The notes beneath the pieces were generated by a model. It made no database searches. It saw nothing but the letters and a program-made list of their open reading frames with translations, and was not told the origin of the DNA. From the NCBI GenBank assembly GCA_029225165.1, contig JAQXVY010000034.1, positions 60,858 through 124,857 of the forward strand: a stretch of 64,000 nucleotides of DNA, read 5' to 3'. Each line of letters begins with the position of its first letter. Position 1 is the stretch's first letter. The stretch is from Oscillospiraceae bacterium (lineage in GTDB: Bacteria > Bacillota > Clostridia > Oscillospirales > Acutalibacteraceae). The position numbers and the translations under genes are program-made. Shown in pieces: positions 27,591-36,698 of the stretch.

Positions 27591-28475
27591 TTAGTTCTTT
27601 CTTTCTGACATTTTAAGCGCAATATCTCTGAGGGCAGATATATCACCCTCAAACTGACTTAATGCGTTAATTGCTTTCTCTGTATATTCTTCCACCATTT
27701 CACGGCATTTTTCAATGCCGTAAATTGAAACATAGGTGGATTTTTCGTTGCTTTCGTCACTGCCGATTGGCTTGCCAAGCTCCTCTTCGCTGGAGGTAAT
27801 ATCAAGTATATCGTCCTTGATTTGAAATGCAAGACCTAAATCCTCTCCGTACTGTTCTGCAAGGAGAATATCTTTTTCACAATTACTGCCCACAACAGCA
27901 CCCATCATACAGGAGGCTTTGATTAATGCTCCTGTCTTTTTCAGGTACATCTGTTTAACGGTTTCGGCAGGGACTTTCTTGCCCTCTGACTGAAGGTCGA
28001 TAACCTGACCGCCAACCATTCCCTTTGCACCTGAAAGGTCGGCAAGTATTCTTGCGCATTTAAGTGCCTTTTGCGCACCTACAAGGGAAACTGCCTTTTG
28101 GGAAAGGGCGGTGGAAAATGCAAGTGTTAACAGTGCGTCCCCGGCAAGTAGTGCTGTATCTTCACCAAAAACCTTGTGGTTTGACGGCTTGCCACGGCGT
28201 AAATCGTCGTCGTCCATACAGGGCAAATCGTCGTGAATAAGGCTGTATGTATGTATCATCTCTATTGCACAGGCAAAGGGCAAAGCCTTTTCTTCATCTG
28301 CACCTAAAAGCTTTGCAAAGAGCAAAACTAATGTCGGACGGACACGCTTTCCTCCTGCCTCAAGGGAATACCTCATTGAGTGAAGAAGGCACTTTTCGGT
28401 GCTTTCTTCTGTTATTTCATCTGTTGGCAGGTAGCTCCAAAGTTCATTTTCAATCATTTCTATATAGTTCATCAT
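27591..28475 (-). CDS. ispA: Farnesyl diphosphate synthase (polyprenyl synthetase)
   Basis: This 294-residue trans-prenyltransferase has the first Asp-rich motif DDLPCMDDDDLRRGKPSNH (about 87-105) and the second in FQIKDDILD near 220. It makes geranyl or farnesyl diphosphate from C5 units, downstream of Dxs. It overlaps xseB by 4 bp. Confidence 0.94.
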   Translation of the reverse strand: MMNYIEMIENELWSYLPTDEITEESTEKCLLHSMRYSLEAGGKRVRPTLVLLFAKLLGADEEKALPFACAIEMIHTYSLIHDDLPCMDDDDLRRGKPSNHKVFGEDTALLAGDALLTLAFSTALSQKAVSLVGAQKALKCARILADLSGAKGMVGGQVIDLQSEGKKVPAETVKQMYLKKTGALIKASCMMGAVVGSNCEKDILLAEQYGEDLGLAFQIKDDILDITSSEEELGKPIGSDESNEKSTYVSIYGIEKCREMVEEYTEKAINALSQFEGDISALRDIALKMSERKN

Positions 28476-28705
28476 AATTCACCACGGGACTGACGGATTT
28501 TTTCAATCTGTTCATTAATATCGCTTATTTCTCCCTGTGCTTTGTTCAAGGCTTTGTAGCATAAATCCAAGGTTAAAGCTGACTCCTTGTAGATTTCCAT
28601 AGCCTTATTCAGGGGGATTGATTTATCCTCAAGGAGTGAAAGTTGCTCCCTGAGTTTTTTATTTAATTCCTCTATTGTCATTTCTTTTGAAACATCTTTA
28701 TTCAT
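28472..28705 (-). CDS. xseB: Exodeoxyribonuclease VII small subunit
   Basis: This 77-residue helical protein has the XseB fold and motif (MTIEELNKKLREQLSLLEDKSIPLNKAMEIYKES region). The small subunit partners XseA to degrade single-stranded DNA. In most Firmicutes xseA is directly upstream. Here whiA is in that place and no xseA is in the window. Confidence 0.88.
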   Translation of the reverse strand: MNKDVSKEMTIEELNKKLREQLSLLEDKSIPLNKAMEIYKESALTLDLCYKALNKAQGEISDINEQIEKIRQSRGEL

Positions 28706-29628
28706 TACTGCACCTCGTCCTCAATTAGTGACATCAGCTTTTTTAGTCGGTGATTTACACCGCTGCGGCTGATGTTGTCCTTTGTTAAGCCACCTAAATC
28801 TCTAAGTGACATTTCGGGGTTTTCAAGCCTTAAAACTGCAATTTCCTTAAGCTCCGGCGAAAGCGAATTGTAGGTTTTGCTTTTCATCAGCTTTTTGATT
28901 GCTGTGATTTGCCTTGCGGATGCCTCGGCAGTTTTGTTTATGTTGTGAAGCTCGGAATTAATCTTTCGCACTGTATTGTTCCTAACCTGTTTTTCAACCT
29001 TTGTATTCATCACCGACATTGAGCTTGTAAATGCTCCGATGTATGTGAGAAAATCTGCAATTTGCTCGGAGTCCTTGATGTACACTATAAACTTGCCCTG
29101 TCGCATTACCGACTTTGGTCTGAGGGAGCAATTTTCCACCTCGCAAAGCAGAGTGAGCAAGTCGTTGGCAAGGTTGCGGTAAGGCACTTTAAACTCAATA
29201 TGATAGCCCTTTTCGGGGTTTGTGACACTACCGCAGGAGAGGAAAACACCCCTTAAAAAGGCTGAAAGCTGACCGTCATTTGAAATATTCGCCCTGTTTA
29301 TACGGAGGGAAACTTCATCCTTGGAGTAACCAAAGCTTTCAAAAATACGGTTTGAGTCGTTCTCGTATAGTATCTTCATTGTTATGAGCCGGTTTTGAGA
29401 GCTACGCACCCTAAGACCTGCTGATTTCTCTAAAACCGGGGTGTAGAGGAGTGTGAGAATTTCCTCCAGTTTATCGCCTATATATTTGTTTTCGGTGGTG
29501 AAAACAATTTCTTTATATGTAAATTTCTTTGAAAAAAGGAGCATTCCGTAGCACAAAGAGTGCATTTGGCTTTTATCCGTAAGTGGTAACAGGCAAAGCT
29601 CCTTTTTTGTATCAAAGGAAAAAGACAT
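28705..29628 (-). CDS. whiA: DNA-binding protein WhiA
   Basis: This 307-residue protein has an N-terminal LAGLIDADG-like homing-endonuclease fold without nuclease function (about 1-200) and a C-terminal helix-turn-helix (about 225-300, MSLRDLGGLTKDNISRSGVNHRLKKL region). WhiA influences cell division and chromosome segregation in Firmicutes and is required for sporulation septation in Streptomyces. rapZ lies just upstream, the conserved pairing. Confidence 0.93.
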   Translation of the reverse strand: MSFSFDTKKELCLLPLTDKSQMHSLCYGMLLFSKKFTYKEIVFTTENKYIGDKLEEILTLLYTPVLEKSAGLRVRSSQNRLITMKILYENDSNRIFESFGYSKDEVSLRINRANISNDGQLSAFLRGVFLSCGSVTNPEKGYHIEFKVPYRNLANDLLTLLCEVENCSLRPKSVMRQGKFIVYIKDSEQIADFLTYIGAFTSSMSVMNTKVEKQVRNNTVRKINSELHNINKTAEASARQITAIKKLMKSKTYNSLSPELKEIAVLRLENPEMSLRDLGGLTKDNISRSGVNHRLKKLMSLIEDEVQ

Positions 29629-29639
29629 AGTAATCTTCC

Positions 29640-30506
29640 TTACTGTTTATTAATATCTCTGTGTGAAATAATTACGGGATAACCCTCTTCGTGAAGATGT
29701 GAATGGATTTTGCGGGCAAGGGTTACTGAACGGTGCTTTCCACCTGTACAGCCCACAGCTATTACAAGCTCACTTTTTCCCTCTTTTTGGTATAGAGGAA
29801 GAGAAAAATCAAGCATACTGAGGATTTTTTCAAGGAACATTTGACTGCTTTCCTCTTTCATCACATATTCCCGTACAGACTTGTCTAGTCCTGTAAGATT
29901 TTTAAGTTCCGGAATATAGTAGGGGTTTATCAGGCATCTTGCATCAAACACCACATCAGCCTCAAGAGGTAATCCGTATTTAAAGCCAAAGGACATAACG
30001 GACACCTTCATACTTCCCGATGTACTTGTTGAAAACAGTCCTATTACCCTTTCCCTGAGCTGTTTCAGTGACATATAGGTTGTGTCAACAATATAGTCGG
30101 CATGGGATTTTACAAGGTCAAGTAGAGCCTTTTCTTTTTTAACTGCTCTTTCAACGGAACGATCCTCAACAATATCAGCCAAAGGATGAGTTCTTCTTGT
30201 TTCCTTAAACCTTGTTATAAGTGTTTCTACCTTTGCATCAAGGAAAAGTATCTTAAACTTTCTACCGTTGGAGGAATTTTTCTGAATATCCTCGTAAAGG
30301 TTTGTAAGTGCAGAGGTACTTCTGATGTCAATTACCACAGCACACTTTTTCATCCTTTTGTCGTTGGACTGCTCACATAAATCGTAAAATTTTCCCAGCA
30401 ACATTGGTGGCATATTGTCAACACAATAGTAGCCTATATCTTCAACTGTTCTAAGGGCTGTTGACTTACCGGCTCCTGACATTCCTGAAATGATTAAAAG
30501 CTCCAT
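29640..30506 (-). CDS. rapZ: RNase adapter RapZ family P-loop protein (YvcJ)
   Basis: This 288-residue nucleotide-binding protein has a Walker A motif GMSGAGKST at residues 8-16 and a C-terminal segment with CTGGKHRSV. The Firmicute YvcJ member hydrolyses NTPs, and it pairs with whiA. The E. coli homologue targets GlmZ RNA to RNase E, a role not established here. It overlaps murB by one base. Confidence 0.94.
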   Translation of the reverse strand: MELLIISGMSGAGKSTALRTVEDIGYYCVDNMPPMLLGKFYDLCEQSNDKRMKKCAVVIDIRSTSALTNLYEDIQKNSSNGRKFKILFLDAKVETLITRFKETRRTHPLADIVEDRSVERAVKKEKALLDLVKSHADYIVDTTYMSLKQLRERVIGLFSTSTSGSMKVSVMSFGFKYGLPLEADVVFDARCLINPYYIPELKNLTGLDKSVREYVMKEESSQMFLEKILSMLDFSLPLYQKEGKSELVIAVGCTGGKHRSVTLARKIHSHLHEEGYPVIISHRDINKQ

Positions 30507-31411
30507 TATATTCTAATCACCTCGGTTTCAAGGAAATAGCCTGTTTCGTCCTTTACCCTTTTTTGCACTTCTTTTATAAGTGAGTCTATATCCTCAAAGG
30601 TTGCATTTCCCTTATTGACGATAAAACCTGCGTGTTTTTCGGATACACAGGCACCGCCTATGGTAAAGCCCTTTAAACCGCAGGACTCAATAAGTGTGCC
30701 TGCAAAAGCACCCTTTGGTCTTTTGAAGGTACTTCCTGCCGAAGGATATTCAAGGGGCTGTTTTGACTTTCTTCTGCCCAGGAGTTCATCCATTTTTTCC
30801 TTGATAATATCCTTGTTATCCTCTTTAAGGCTAAGGGTACAGGATGTGATGATATAATTCTTATCCTTAAATACAGAAGTTCTGTAACCCAGGTTAAGCT
30901 CATCTTTTGTAAATGTGCCAAATTCCCCCTGTGGGGTGATGTAGTTGGCAGAAACAAGACAGTCCTTCATCTCTCCGCCGTAGGCGCCGGCATTCATAAA
31001 CACAGCACCGCCAACAGAGCCGGGAATACCGTAGGCAAATTCAAGTCCTGAAAGGCTGTTTTCCTGTGCAATTCTGCAAAGCTTCATAAGGGACGCTCCG
31101 GCACCTGCATAAATACTGTTGTCCCTAATTTTAATTTCAGAAAATTCACCTGAAAGGGTGATTACAACTCCCTTTATTCCGCTGTCGGAAACAAGCAAAT
31201 TACTGCCCTTTCCCAATACAAAATAAGGTAAATTCTCTTTACTGATATATTTCATCAGGGAAGAAAGCTCTTTCTTACTATTAACTGTGACAAAAACCTG
31301 TGCGTTACCCCCAACCTTAAATGTTGTGTGGTTCTTCATAGGTTCGTCACAAATGTAATCTATGTGGTTATCATTTAGAAAACCAAAAAAATTCTCCATA
31401 TTCTTCTCCAA
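30506..31411 (-). CDS. murB: UDP-N-acetylenolpyruvoylglucosamine reductase
   Basis: This 301-residue flavoprotein makes UDP-MurNAc for peptidoglycan. The FAD-binding segments TFKVGGNAQVFV and VLGKGSNLLV, the GIPGSVGGAVFMNAGAYGGE region and the catalytic serine in YPSAGSTFKRP mark it as a type II MurB. It lies between hprK and rapZ. Confidence 0.95.
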   Translation of the reverse strand: MEKNMENFFGFLNDNHIDYICDEPMKNHTTFKVGGNAQVFVTVNSKKELSSLMKYISKENLPYFVLGKGSNLLVSDSGIKGVVITLSGEFSEIKIRDNSIYAGAGASLMKLCRIAQENSLSGLEFAYGIPGSVGGAVFMNAGAYGGEMKDCLVSANYITPQGEFGTFTKDELNLGYRTSVFKDKNYIITSCTLSLKEDNKDIIKEKMDELLGRRKSKQPLEYPSAGSTFKRPKGAFAGTLIESCGLKGFTIGGACVSEKHAGFIVNKGNATFEDIDSLIKEVQKRVKDETGYFLETEVIRI

Positions 31412-31415
31412 AACA

Positions 31416-32387
31416 TTAATCTCCCAAGCCTGTATCTACCTTGATTTTTTGAACATCCTCTTCCTGAACGCTCATACCCAAGTTTTCCAAAAGCTCCATT
31501 GCGGCATTGTAGCCCATCTTCTTTTGACGGTTGTTCATAGCGGCAACCTCAATAATCATTGAAAGGTTACGGCCGGGGCGAACAGGAATTGTTGTTACGG
31601 GAACATTTACTCCTAATATTTCGGTATATTCGCTGTCAAGTCCCATTCTATCATATGCACGGTTAGGGTCCCAAATTTCCATATTTATAACCATATCAAT
31701 TTTTTCACTTTGCTTGATAGCGCCCATACCGAAGATACGCCTTGCGTTGATTATTCCGATACCTCTAAGCTCGATAAAATGACGGATATTTTCGGGGGAA
31801 GTTCCCACAAGGGTTTTCTTTGAGGTACGGCGGATTTCAACAGCGTCGTCAGCCACAAGACGATGACCACGCTTTACAAGCTCAATTGCTGTTTCACTTT
31901 TACCAACACCGCTGTCACCTGTTATGAGGCAACCCTCACCGTAAACCTCCACAAGAACACCGTGACGGGTAATTCTTGGGGCAAGCTCGTTGCTGAGATA
32001 TGAAATAAGATTTGCGGAAAGTTCGCTTGTGGTTTCAGAGGTTTTCAGCACAGGAACACCGCACTCCTCGGCGGCAATGAGCAATGCATTTGTTGGGAGC
32101 ATATTCCTTGTGATTATTACAGCAGGAGGTCCAAGGCTGAAAATAGCATTTAGCACATGGTGCTGTTGCTCTGCACCGAATTTGCCCAAAAAGCTGTACT
32201 CTGTATATCCTAAAATCATTATTCTGTTTTTATCGAAAAAGTCAAGATACCCGATAAGCTCCAAGCCCGGTCGGTCAATGTCGGCAGATGTTACATAGAC
32301 GGTGTCTGCATCCACAGGCATATAGATAGTTTCAAGAGATAGTTCTTTAATAATCTTGTCAAGCGACACTTTAAAATCAGTTGCCAT
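31416..32387 (-). CDS. hprK: HPr kinase/phosphorylase
   Basis: This 323-residue enzyme phosphorylates and dephosphorylates HPr at serine for carbon catabolite control. The Walker A motif GDSGVGKSE is near 157-165 and the HPrK signature (IELRGIGIINARRIFGMGAI region) is present. It is the first gene of the long leftward hprK-murB-rapZ-whiA operon. The 200 bp upstream is AT-rich with several TATAAT-like hexamers. Confidence 0.96.
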   Translation of the reverse strand: MATDFKVSLDKIIKELSLETIYMPVDADTVYVTSADIDRPGLELIGYLDFFDKNRIMILGYTEYSFLGKFGAEQQHHVLNAIFSLGPPAVIITRNMLPTNALLIAAEECGVPVLKTSETTSELSANLISYLSNELAPRITRHGVLVEVYGEGCLITGDSGVGKSETAIELVKRGHRLVADDAVEIRRTSKKTLVGTSPENIRHFIELRGIGIINARRIFGMGAIKQSEKIDMVINMEIWDPNRAYDRMGLDSEYTEILGVNVPVTTIPVRPGRNLSMIIEVAAMNNRQKKMGYNAAMELLENLGMSVQEEDVQKIKVDTGLGD

Positions 32388-32594
32388 AGTAAAACCCTTT
32401 CCTAAATTATATCATTTTAAAACACCACATAGTACACAGGTGCTTTATATTATAATTATACAGATTTTATTATACTATAAATAGGCTGATTTTTAAATGC
32501 TGATACAGAATTATAAAGATATTATCGTAAAAAATTATGGAGTTTTTTTGTACATATTACACTAACAGATTGTTTTTGGTCACTACTACATTGG

Positions 32595-33137
32595 CTAAAT
32601 GGTAATTCTTTTGATAAATATTTCTCCATCGTCCTCGTAAAGTAGGGGAAATTCCTTGCCTACCAGCCTTTCGCTGTAGTTACAAATTCTTTCGTCACAC
32701 AAATCGCTGTTTTTTATAATTACATTTAAACTGTCGGAGGTTATTTCTCCTTTTTTTATCATATCTATTACAGGACTTTCCGCAAGGGAAATTTTAATAT
32801 CAGGAGGAATTTGGTAGTAGGATTTTAGTTCGCTGATGTAGGAAGAAAGCTCCTTTACTGTGATTTCGGCAGAAATTATTATATCCTTGCTGTGGGATAA
32901 AAAGGGGTTTTGGTCGTACTTTGTTTTTAATTCCTCCATAGAATTATCAAAGCTTTTGTGGGATACTGAATACACCTTTGGCTCCTTTGCAAAGCTGTCG
33001 GAAATCAGGATAATATCATCCTTAGTAAGCACTATTACATCACTTACAAGCTTTCTGCTGATTTCGTAGCTTTGGCATCCAGTGGCTGACAGCATAACAA
33101 AAATCATTAGTAAAAGGGAAAGTAATTTTTTAGTCAT
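32595..33137 (-). CDS. Short GerAC-like germination lipoprotein
   Basis: This 180-residue protein has a signal peptide with a lipobox ending at Cys21 (LSATGC). The position after gerAB and the body (KELSSYISELKSYYQIPPDIKISL region) fit the C subunit of a GerA-type germinant receptor. Usual GerAC proteins have about 350-400 residues, so half the protein is missing, although the end looks normal and no frameshift is visible downstream. It may be a naturally reduced form. It overlaps gerAB by 8 bp. Confidence 0.6.
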   Translation of the reverse strand: MTKKLLSLLLMIFVMLSATGCQSYEISRKLVSDVIVLTKDDIILISDSFAKEPKVYSVSHKSFDNSMEELKTKYDQNPFLSHSKDIIISAEITVKELSSYISELKSYYQIPPDIKISLAESPVIDMIKKGEITSDSLNVIIKNSDLCDERICNYSERLVGKEFPLLYEDDGEIFIKRITI

Positions 33138-34101
33138 TTTTATTCTCCTTTACCTTTACCGCTATCGGCACAATCAGGGTTATTATTAGGAACAGCACAA
33201 GAAGTAAATACCTGTTAAGCAAAATATCCCCTATCTCCTTAACATATGAGGTTATCACAGAAAGGCAATACACAACGAGTAAAAACGTTGTGGACATCAG
33301 CCTTGTTTTAGTTTTTGCAATACTTTTTACAACAAGGGTATAGTACAGAAGTGCAAAGAATACACAGATTATGGAAAGTGCTATAAAAAGTCCTGAAAAT
33401 CCCATTGGTATCACCTTAAAGGACACCTGTGAAAGTGTGTAAAAGGGATGGCTGTACTCCGACACATTCAGTAGCTTTACAAAGCACATTACAACAGAAG
33501 TGATAAGTGAAACTATAATGAAAGGTAAAGCAACTGTTTTCACTTTGCCTGTGTTGAAATTTCTAAAGAAGAAAAATGATAGTGAAATGGGAGAGAACAT
33601 CAAAATTAAATCTGTGATTTCAGAAAGCTGTGCTGACCTTTCGTTATCGGAAAAATTCGCCATATCACCGTAAGGTACACAGGCAACTATGACAATTAGT
33701 GCAAATAGGGCAAATGCACCTGCAATTATTCCACTTCGGGAAATTGCCTCTATTCCCTTTGTTGCCGGATACAAGACAGCCAAAATTAAAAGTGCGGAGA
33801 TTATATACCTTGGACTGTTAGGGTTGATATTCCTTACGAAAAAATCGGAAAAGCTGTTGAGTATATACACCGACATTACTGTTACAAAAATACAGATTAC
33901 CACTTGAAATACAGGGGGAATTACTAAATTTTCTTTTGAAGAAATAAAGAAAGTTGGTACGAGAAGTAAAAATGCTATAACTATTGAAATTATCATTGAA
34001 AGGCAGGAAACAGTTTTCTGTTCCATTGTGACATAGGCAAGGGTTGAAAGTGATAAAAGCACAGAAAACTGTATTCCGCTTATTTTACTGTTTAAAATCA
34101 T
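33130..34101 (-). CDS. gerAB: Spore germination protein, GerAB/APC family
   Basis: This 323-residue integral membrane protein has about ten hydrophobic segments and resembles the APC-superfamily B subunits of germinant receptors, which bind the germinant. It is a little shorter than usual (about 360). It overlaps the A subunit gene by 17 bp and the C subunit gene by 8 bp, so the three are translationally coupled. Germinant specificity cannot be predicted. Confidence 0.8.
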   Translation of the reverse strand: MILNSKISGIQFSVLLSLSTLAYVTMEQKTVSCLSMIISIVIAFLLLVPTFFISSKENLVIPPVFQVVICIFVTVMSVYILNSFSDFFVRNINPNSPRYIISALLILAVLYPATKGIEAISRSGIIAGAFALFALIVIVACVPYGDMANFSDNERSAQLSEITDLILMFSPISLSFFFFRNFNTGKVKTVALPFIIVSLITSVVMCFVKLLNVSEYSHPFYTLSQVSFKVIPMGFSGLFIALSIICVFFALLYYTLVVKSIAKTKTRLMSTTFLLVVYCLSVITSYVKEIGDILLNRYLLLVLFLIITLIVPIAVKVKENKND

Positions 34102-35536
34102 CCTCTGCCCCCTTCATATTTTGAACTTTGATTTTATTTTTTGCCAATCTGTGCCAGTCTGCCCTTAGAAAATTGTCTGCAATAACACCCTTTGAAATTG
34201 GTGAAATTGGAGAAAGGAAAGGTATTCCAAAGCTCCTGAGGGATGCAACTGACACCGTAACAACAAGGGACGCAAGGACTATTCCTAAAAAGCCGAAAAT
34301 ACCGCCCACAATGATGAAAATAAATCTTAATACGGTAATTGCTCCGTAAAGCTCGGGAATAACATAGGAGCATATTGCGGAAAATGCTACTATTATCAAG
34401 GTTGTTGCACAGATAAGACCTGCCGAAACACCTGTTTCGCCAATTACAAGAGCACCTACAATTCCCACTGCGTGACCAAGGGGCTTTGGAAGTCGAAGTC
34501 CTGCCTCACGCATAACCTCGTACATAAAGGTTACAAGCAGTACCTCTAACACAAGCGGAAACGGAGTTGTTTCAAGGGATGAAACTATATGATTTAATAG
34601 TCCCCTTGGAATATACTCCGGCTGAAAATTTGTTATTGCTACAAAAAGTCCGGGCAGGTAAAGTGCAAAGAGGAATGAAATGTACTTTAGTATTCGTATA
34701 AAAGTGGAAAAATAAGGACGGTTTGAGTAGTCGTCAAAGCTTTGGAAATTCTCGATAAACAGGTGTGGCACTACTATTGCAGAGGGTGTACCGTCAACAA
34801 GTACGCCTATTCTCCCCTCTGTGATTTTTCCGCAAAGTGTATCGGGGCGTTCTGTTACTCCAACTGTGGAGATTAAAGTGTTGTGGTTGCTGTCACCAAG
34901 GTAAGAAACAAGGTAGCCTGACGCAAGTATGGTGTCAAGGTTAATGCTCTTTAGTCTGCGTATAAGCTCGTCAAGAATTTTCTTTGATACCGCTGACTTT
35001 AGGTAGCAAAGGCAGATTTGGGTGTTTGACAAATCCCCCACAGTCATAGTTTTAAACACAAGGTCAGGACTTTTTATTCTTCTGCGGATAAGAGTCATAT
35101 TTATTCTAAGGGGTTCTGTAAAACCCTCACGACTTCCCCTGAACACCATTTCCGAGGATGGCTCTGATACACTTCTAAAGGAAAAGCCTTGAATACCAAC
35201 AACAAGCATCTTGCTGTAACCGTCAACGGCAACAACAGCAAAGCCTGACATTGAAAATTCTATCAACTGATTAAAGGTGTCTATCTCTACAATTTCGCCG
35301 GAGGTAAGCACTCTGTCACGAATAAACTCATACTTATTCACACCATCAGGTATGACAATGCTTACAAGGGGATTTGTTACGGAAAGTGCAAGTCCGTCCT
35401 TGTTCACCATACCCTCTATTGTAATGATTGCAACTGCTGTTCCGTCACGGAGAACCATATTGCGTACGGTAAAATCTGCTGATTTATCCGTTAAATTTTT
35501 TAAATAATCAATATTTTGAGCCAAGTCTTTATACAT
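34085..35536 (-). CDS. gerAA: Spore germination protein GerAA
   Basis: This protein of about 483 residues has an N-terminal soluble domain (ends of the LIRRRIKSPDLVFKTMTVGDLSNTQICLCYL region near 185) and a C-terminal membrane domain with the family's GRIGVLVDGTPSAIVVPHLF and PFPLVLEVLLVTFMYEVMREAGLRLP segments. It forms the channel subunit of the receptor in the inner spore membrane. The ATG at 35536 after GGTGAT is preferred to an upstream in-frame ATG. It is divergent from the DUF421 gene. Confidence 0.92.
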   Translation of the reverse strand: MYKDLAQNIDYLKNLTDKSADFTVRNMVLRDGTAVAIITIEGMVNKDGLALSVTNPLVSIVIPDGVNKYEFIRDRVLTSGEIVEIDTFNQLIEFSMSGFAVVAVDGYSKMLVVGIQGFSFRSVSEPSSEMVFRGSREGFTEPLRINMTLIRRRIKSPDLVFKTMTVGDLSNTQICLCYLKSAVSKKILDELIRRLKSINLDTILASGYLVSYLGDSNHNTLISTVGVTERPDTLCGKITEGRIGVLVDGTPSAIVVPHLFIENFQSFDDYSNRPYFSTFIRILKYISFLFALYLPGLFVAITNFQPEYIPRGLLNHIVSSLETTPFPLVLEVLLVTFMYEVMREAGLRLPKPLGHAVGIVGALVIGETGVSAGLICATTLIIVAFSAICSYVIPELYGAITVLRFIFIIVGGIFGFLGIVLASLVVTVSVASLRSFGIPFLSPISPISKGVIADNFLRADWHRLAKNKIKVQNMKGAEDDFKQ

Positions 35537-35629
35537 TTTATCACCATTATTATAGTTTTGAAAAAAAGAGGAATTATACATTTGTGTATGATTTTGGTTT
35601 TAGGTGGAAATGATATTAATGGTGATTTA

Positions 35630-36298
35630 ATGTTAATTTCAATTATTAGGACAGTAATTCTTTATATCTTTATCCTACTTGCCCTTAGGATTATGGGCAA
35701 AAGACAGCTTTCGGAAATGCAGACAAGCGAACTTGTTATCACTCTTTTAATCTCCGACATTGCAGTTATTCCTATGCAAAACACAGGTCAGCCCTTACTT
35801 TCGGGAATTGTGCCCATACTAATACTGATTTCATTGGAAATACTGTTTTCGGTTATTATGCTTAAAAGCGGTAATTTTCGTAAGATTGTATGCGGTTCTC
35901 CGGAAATGGTGATTAAGGACGGAAAAATTCTGCAAGACCAAATGAGAAGGCTTAGAATGACAACAGAGGATTTGTGCGTACAGTTAAGGCAACAGGGTAT
36001 TTTCTCCTTAGAGGATGTGCAGTACTGCATTGTTGAAACTAACGGTGATGTGAGCGTACTGGAAAAGCCTGACAAGAGAACACCTTCAGCGGAGGACTTA
36101 GGGATTGAAATTCCCGACAAAGGCATTGAGGCTGTTGTGATTAACGATTCTCGCTATCTGTCAAATTCACTGGAGCTTTGCAGTTTAACCAAGGAATGGG
36201 TTGACAGCGTACTAAGGGAAAATGATATTACTATTGATGAAGTGTTTATTATGACGGCAAACAGAGATAAAGAGTACAACATAATAAGGAGGGACTGA
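35630..36298 (+). CDS. DUF421 membrane protein (YetF/YkjA family)
   Basis: This protein of about 222 residues has three N-terminal membrane segments (starting SIIRTVILYIFILLALRIMGKRQLSE) and two cytoplasmic DUF421 domains. The RIMGKRQLSEMQ motif and the VIKDGKI segment are typical. Several family members are made in the forespore in Bacillus, but the biochemical role is unknown. The ATG at 35630 after GGTGAT gives the normal family length, and longer in-frame starts lack a binding site. It is coupled to the DUF4363 gene and divergent from gerAA, which suggests a spore role. Confidence 0.85.
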   Translation: MLISIIRTVILYIFILLALRIMGKRQLSEMQTSELVITLLISDIAVIPMQNTGQPLLSGIVPILILISLEILFSVIMLKSGNFRKIVCGSPEMVIKDGKILQDQMRRLRMTTEDLCVQLRQQGIFSLEDVQYCIVETNGDVSVLEKPDKRTPSAEDLGIEIPDKGIEAVVINDSRYLSNSLELCSLTKEWVDSVLRENDITIDEVFIMTANRDKEYNIIRRD

Positions 36299-36299
36299 T

Positions 36300-36680
36300 G
36301 TGAAAAGACTATGGTATGCACTTGTACTTGTGGTTATTGCACTGGGAATTAGTTTTACCGAGATTATTGCGGTGAGAAACAGCTACAACACCTTTATAAA
36401 GACTATTGACGATGCGAGAACTGCTGTTGAAAATAAGGACTACAAAAGGGCAAAAAGCCTTGGTAAAGACCTTGAAAACAAGTGGATTGAAAAGGAGAAA
36501 AAGCTGAACTACCTACTTGAGCACTCTGTACTTGACGAGCTTAGTATGAATATTGCAGAGCTTTCAGACCTTTCAAGCGAGGACAGCAAGAACGACTTTT
36601 TGTCGGACATTGACAAAATAAAAAGACAGTTCATTGTGCTTTACACAAATGAACTGCCCTACGGTGACAATATTTTTTAG
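36300..36680 (+). CDS. DUF4363 family membrane protein
   Basis: This 126-residue protein has an N-terminal membrane segment (about 5-24) followed by an extracytoplasmic helical domain rich in charged residues. It matches DUF4363 in size and in the pairing with DUF421 genes common in Clostridia. It starts at GTG, two bases after the upstream stop, with a strong AAGGAGGGAC. Function unknown. Confidence 0.75.
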   Translation: MKRLWYALVLVVIALGISFTEIIAVRNSYNTFIKTIDDARTAVENKDYKRAKSLGKDLENKWIEKEKKLNYLLEHSVLDELSMNIAELSDLSSEDSKNDFLSDIDKIKRQFIVLYTNELPYGDNIF

Positions 36681-36698
36681 AAAATTTTATTTTATATT

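Noticed and set aside
32388..32594. Possible small gene between the gerA operon and hprK
   Set aside because: All frames are short and AT-rich. The region looks like an hprK promoter zone, though no single promoter stands out.
35516..35629. N-terminal extension of the DUF421 protein
   Set aside because: It overlaps the gerAA start region, lacks a suitable ribosome binding site and adds residues absent from the usual family N-terminus.
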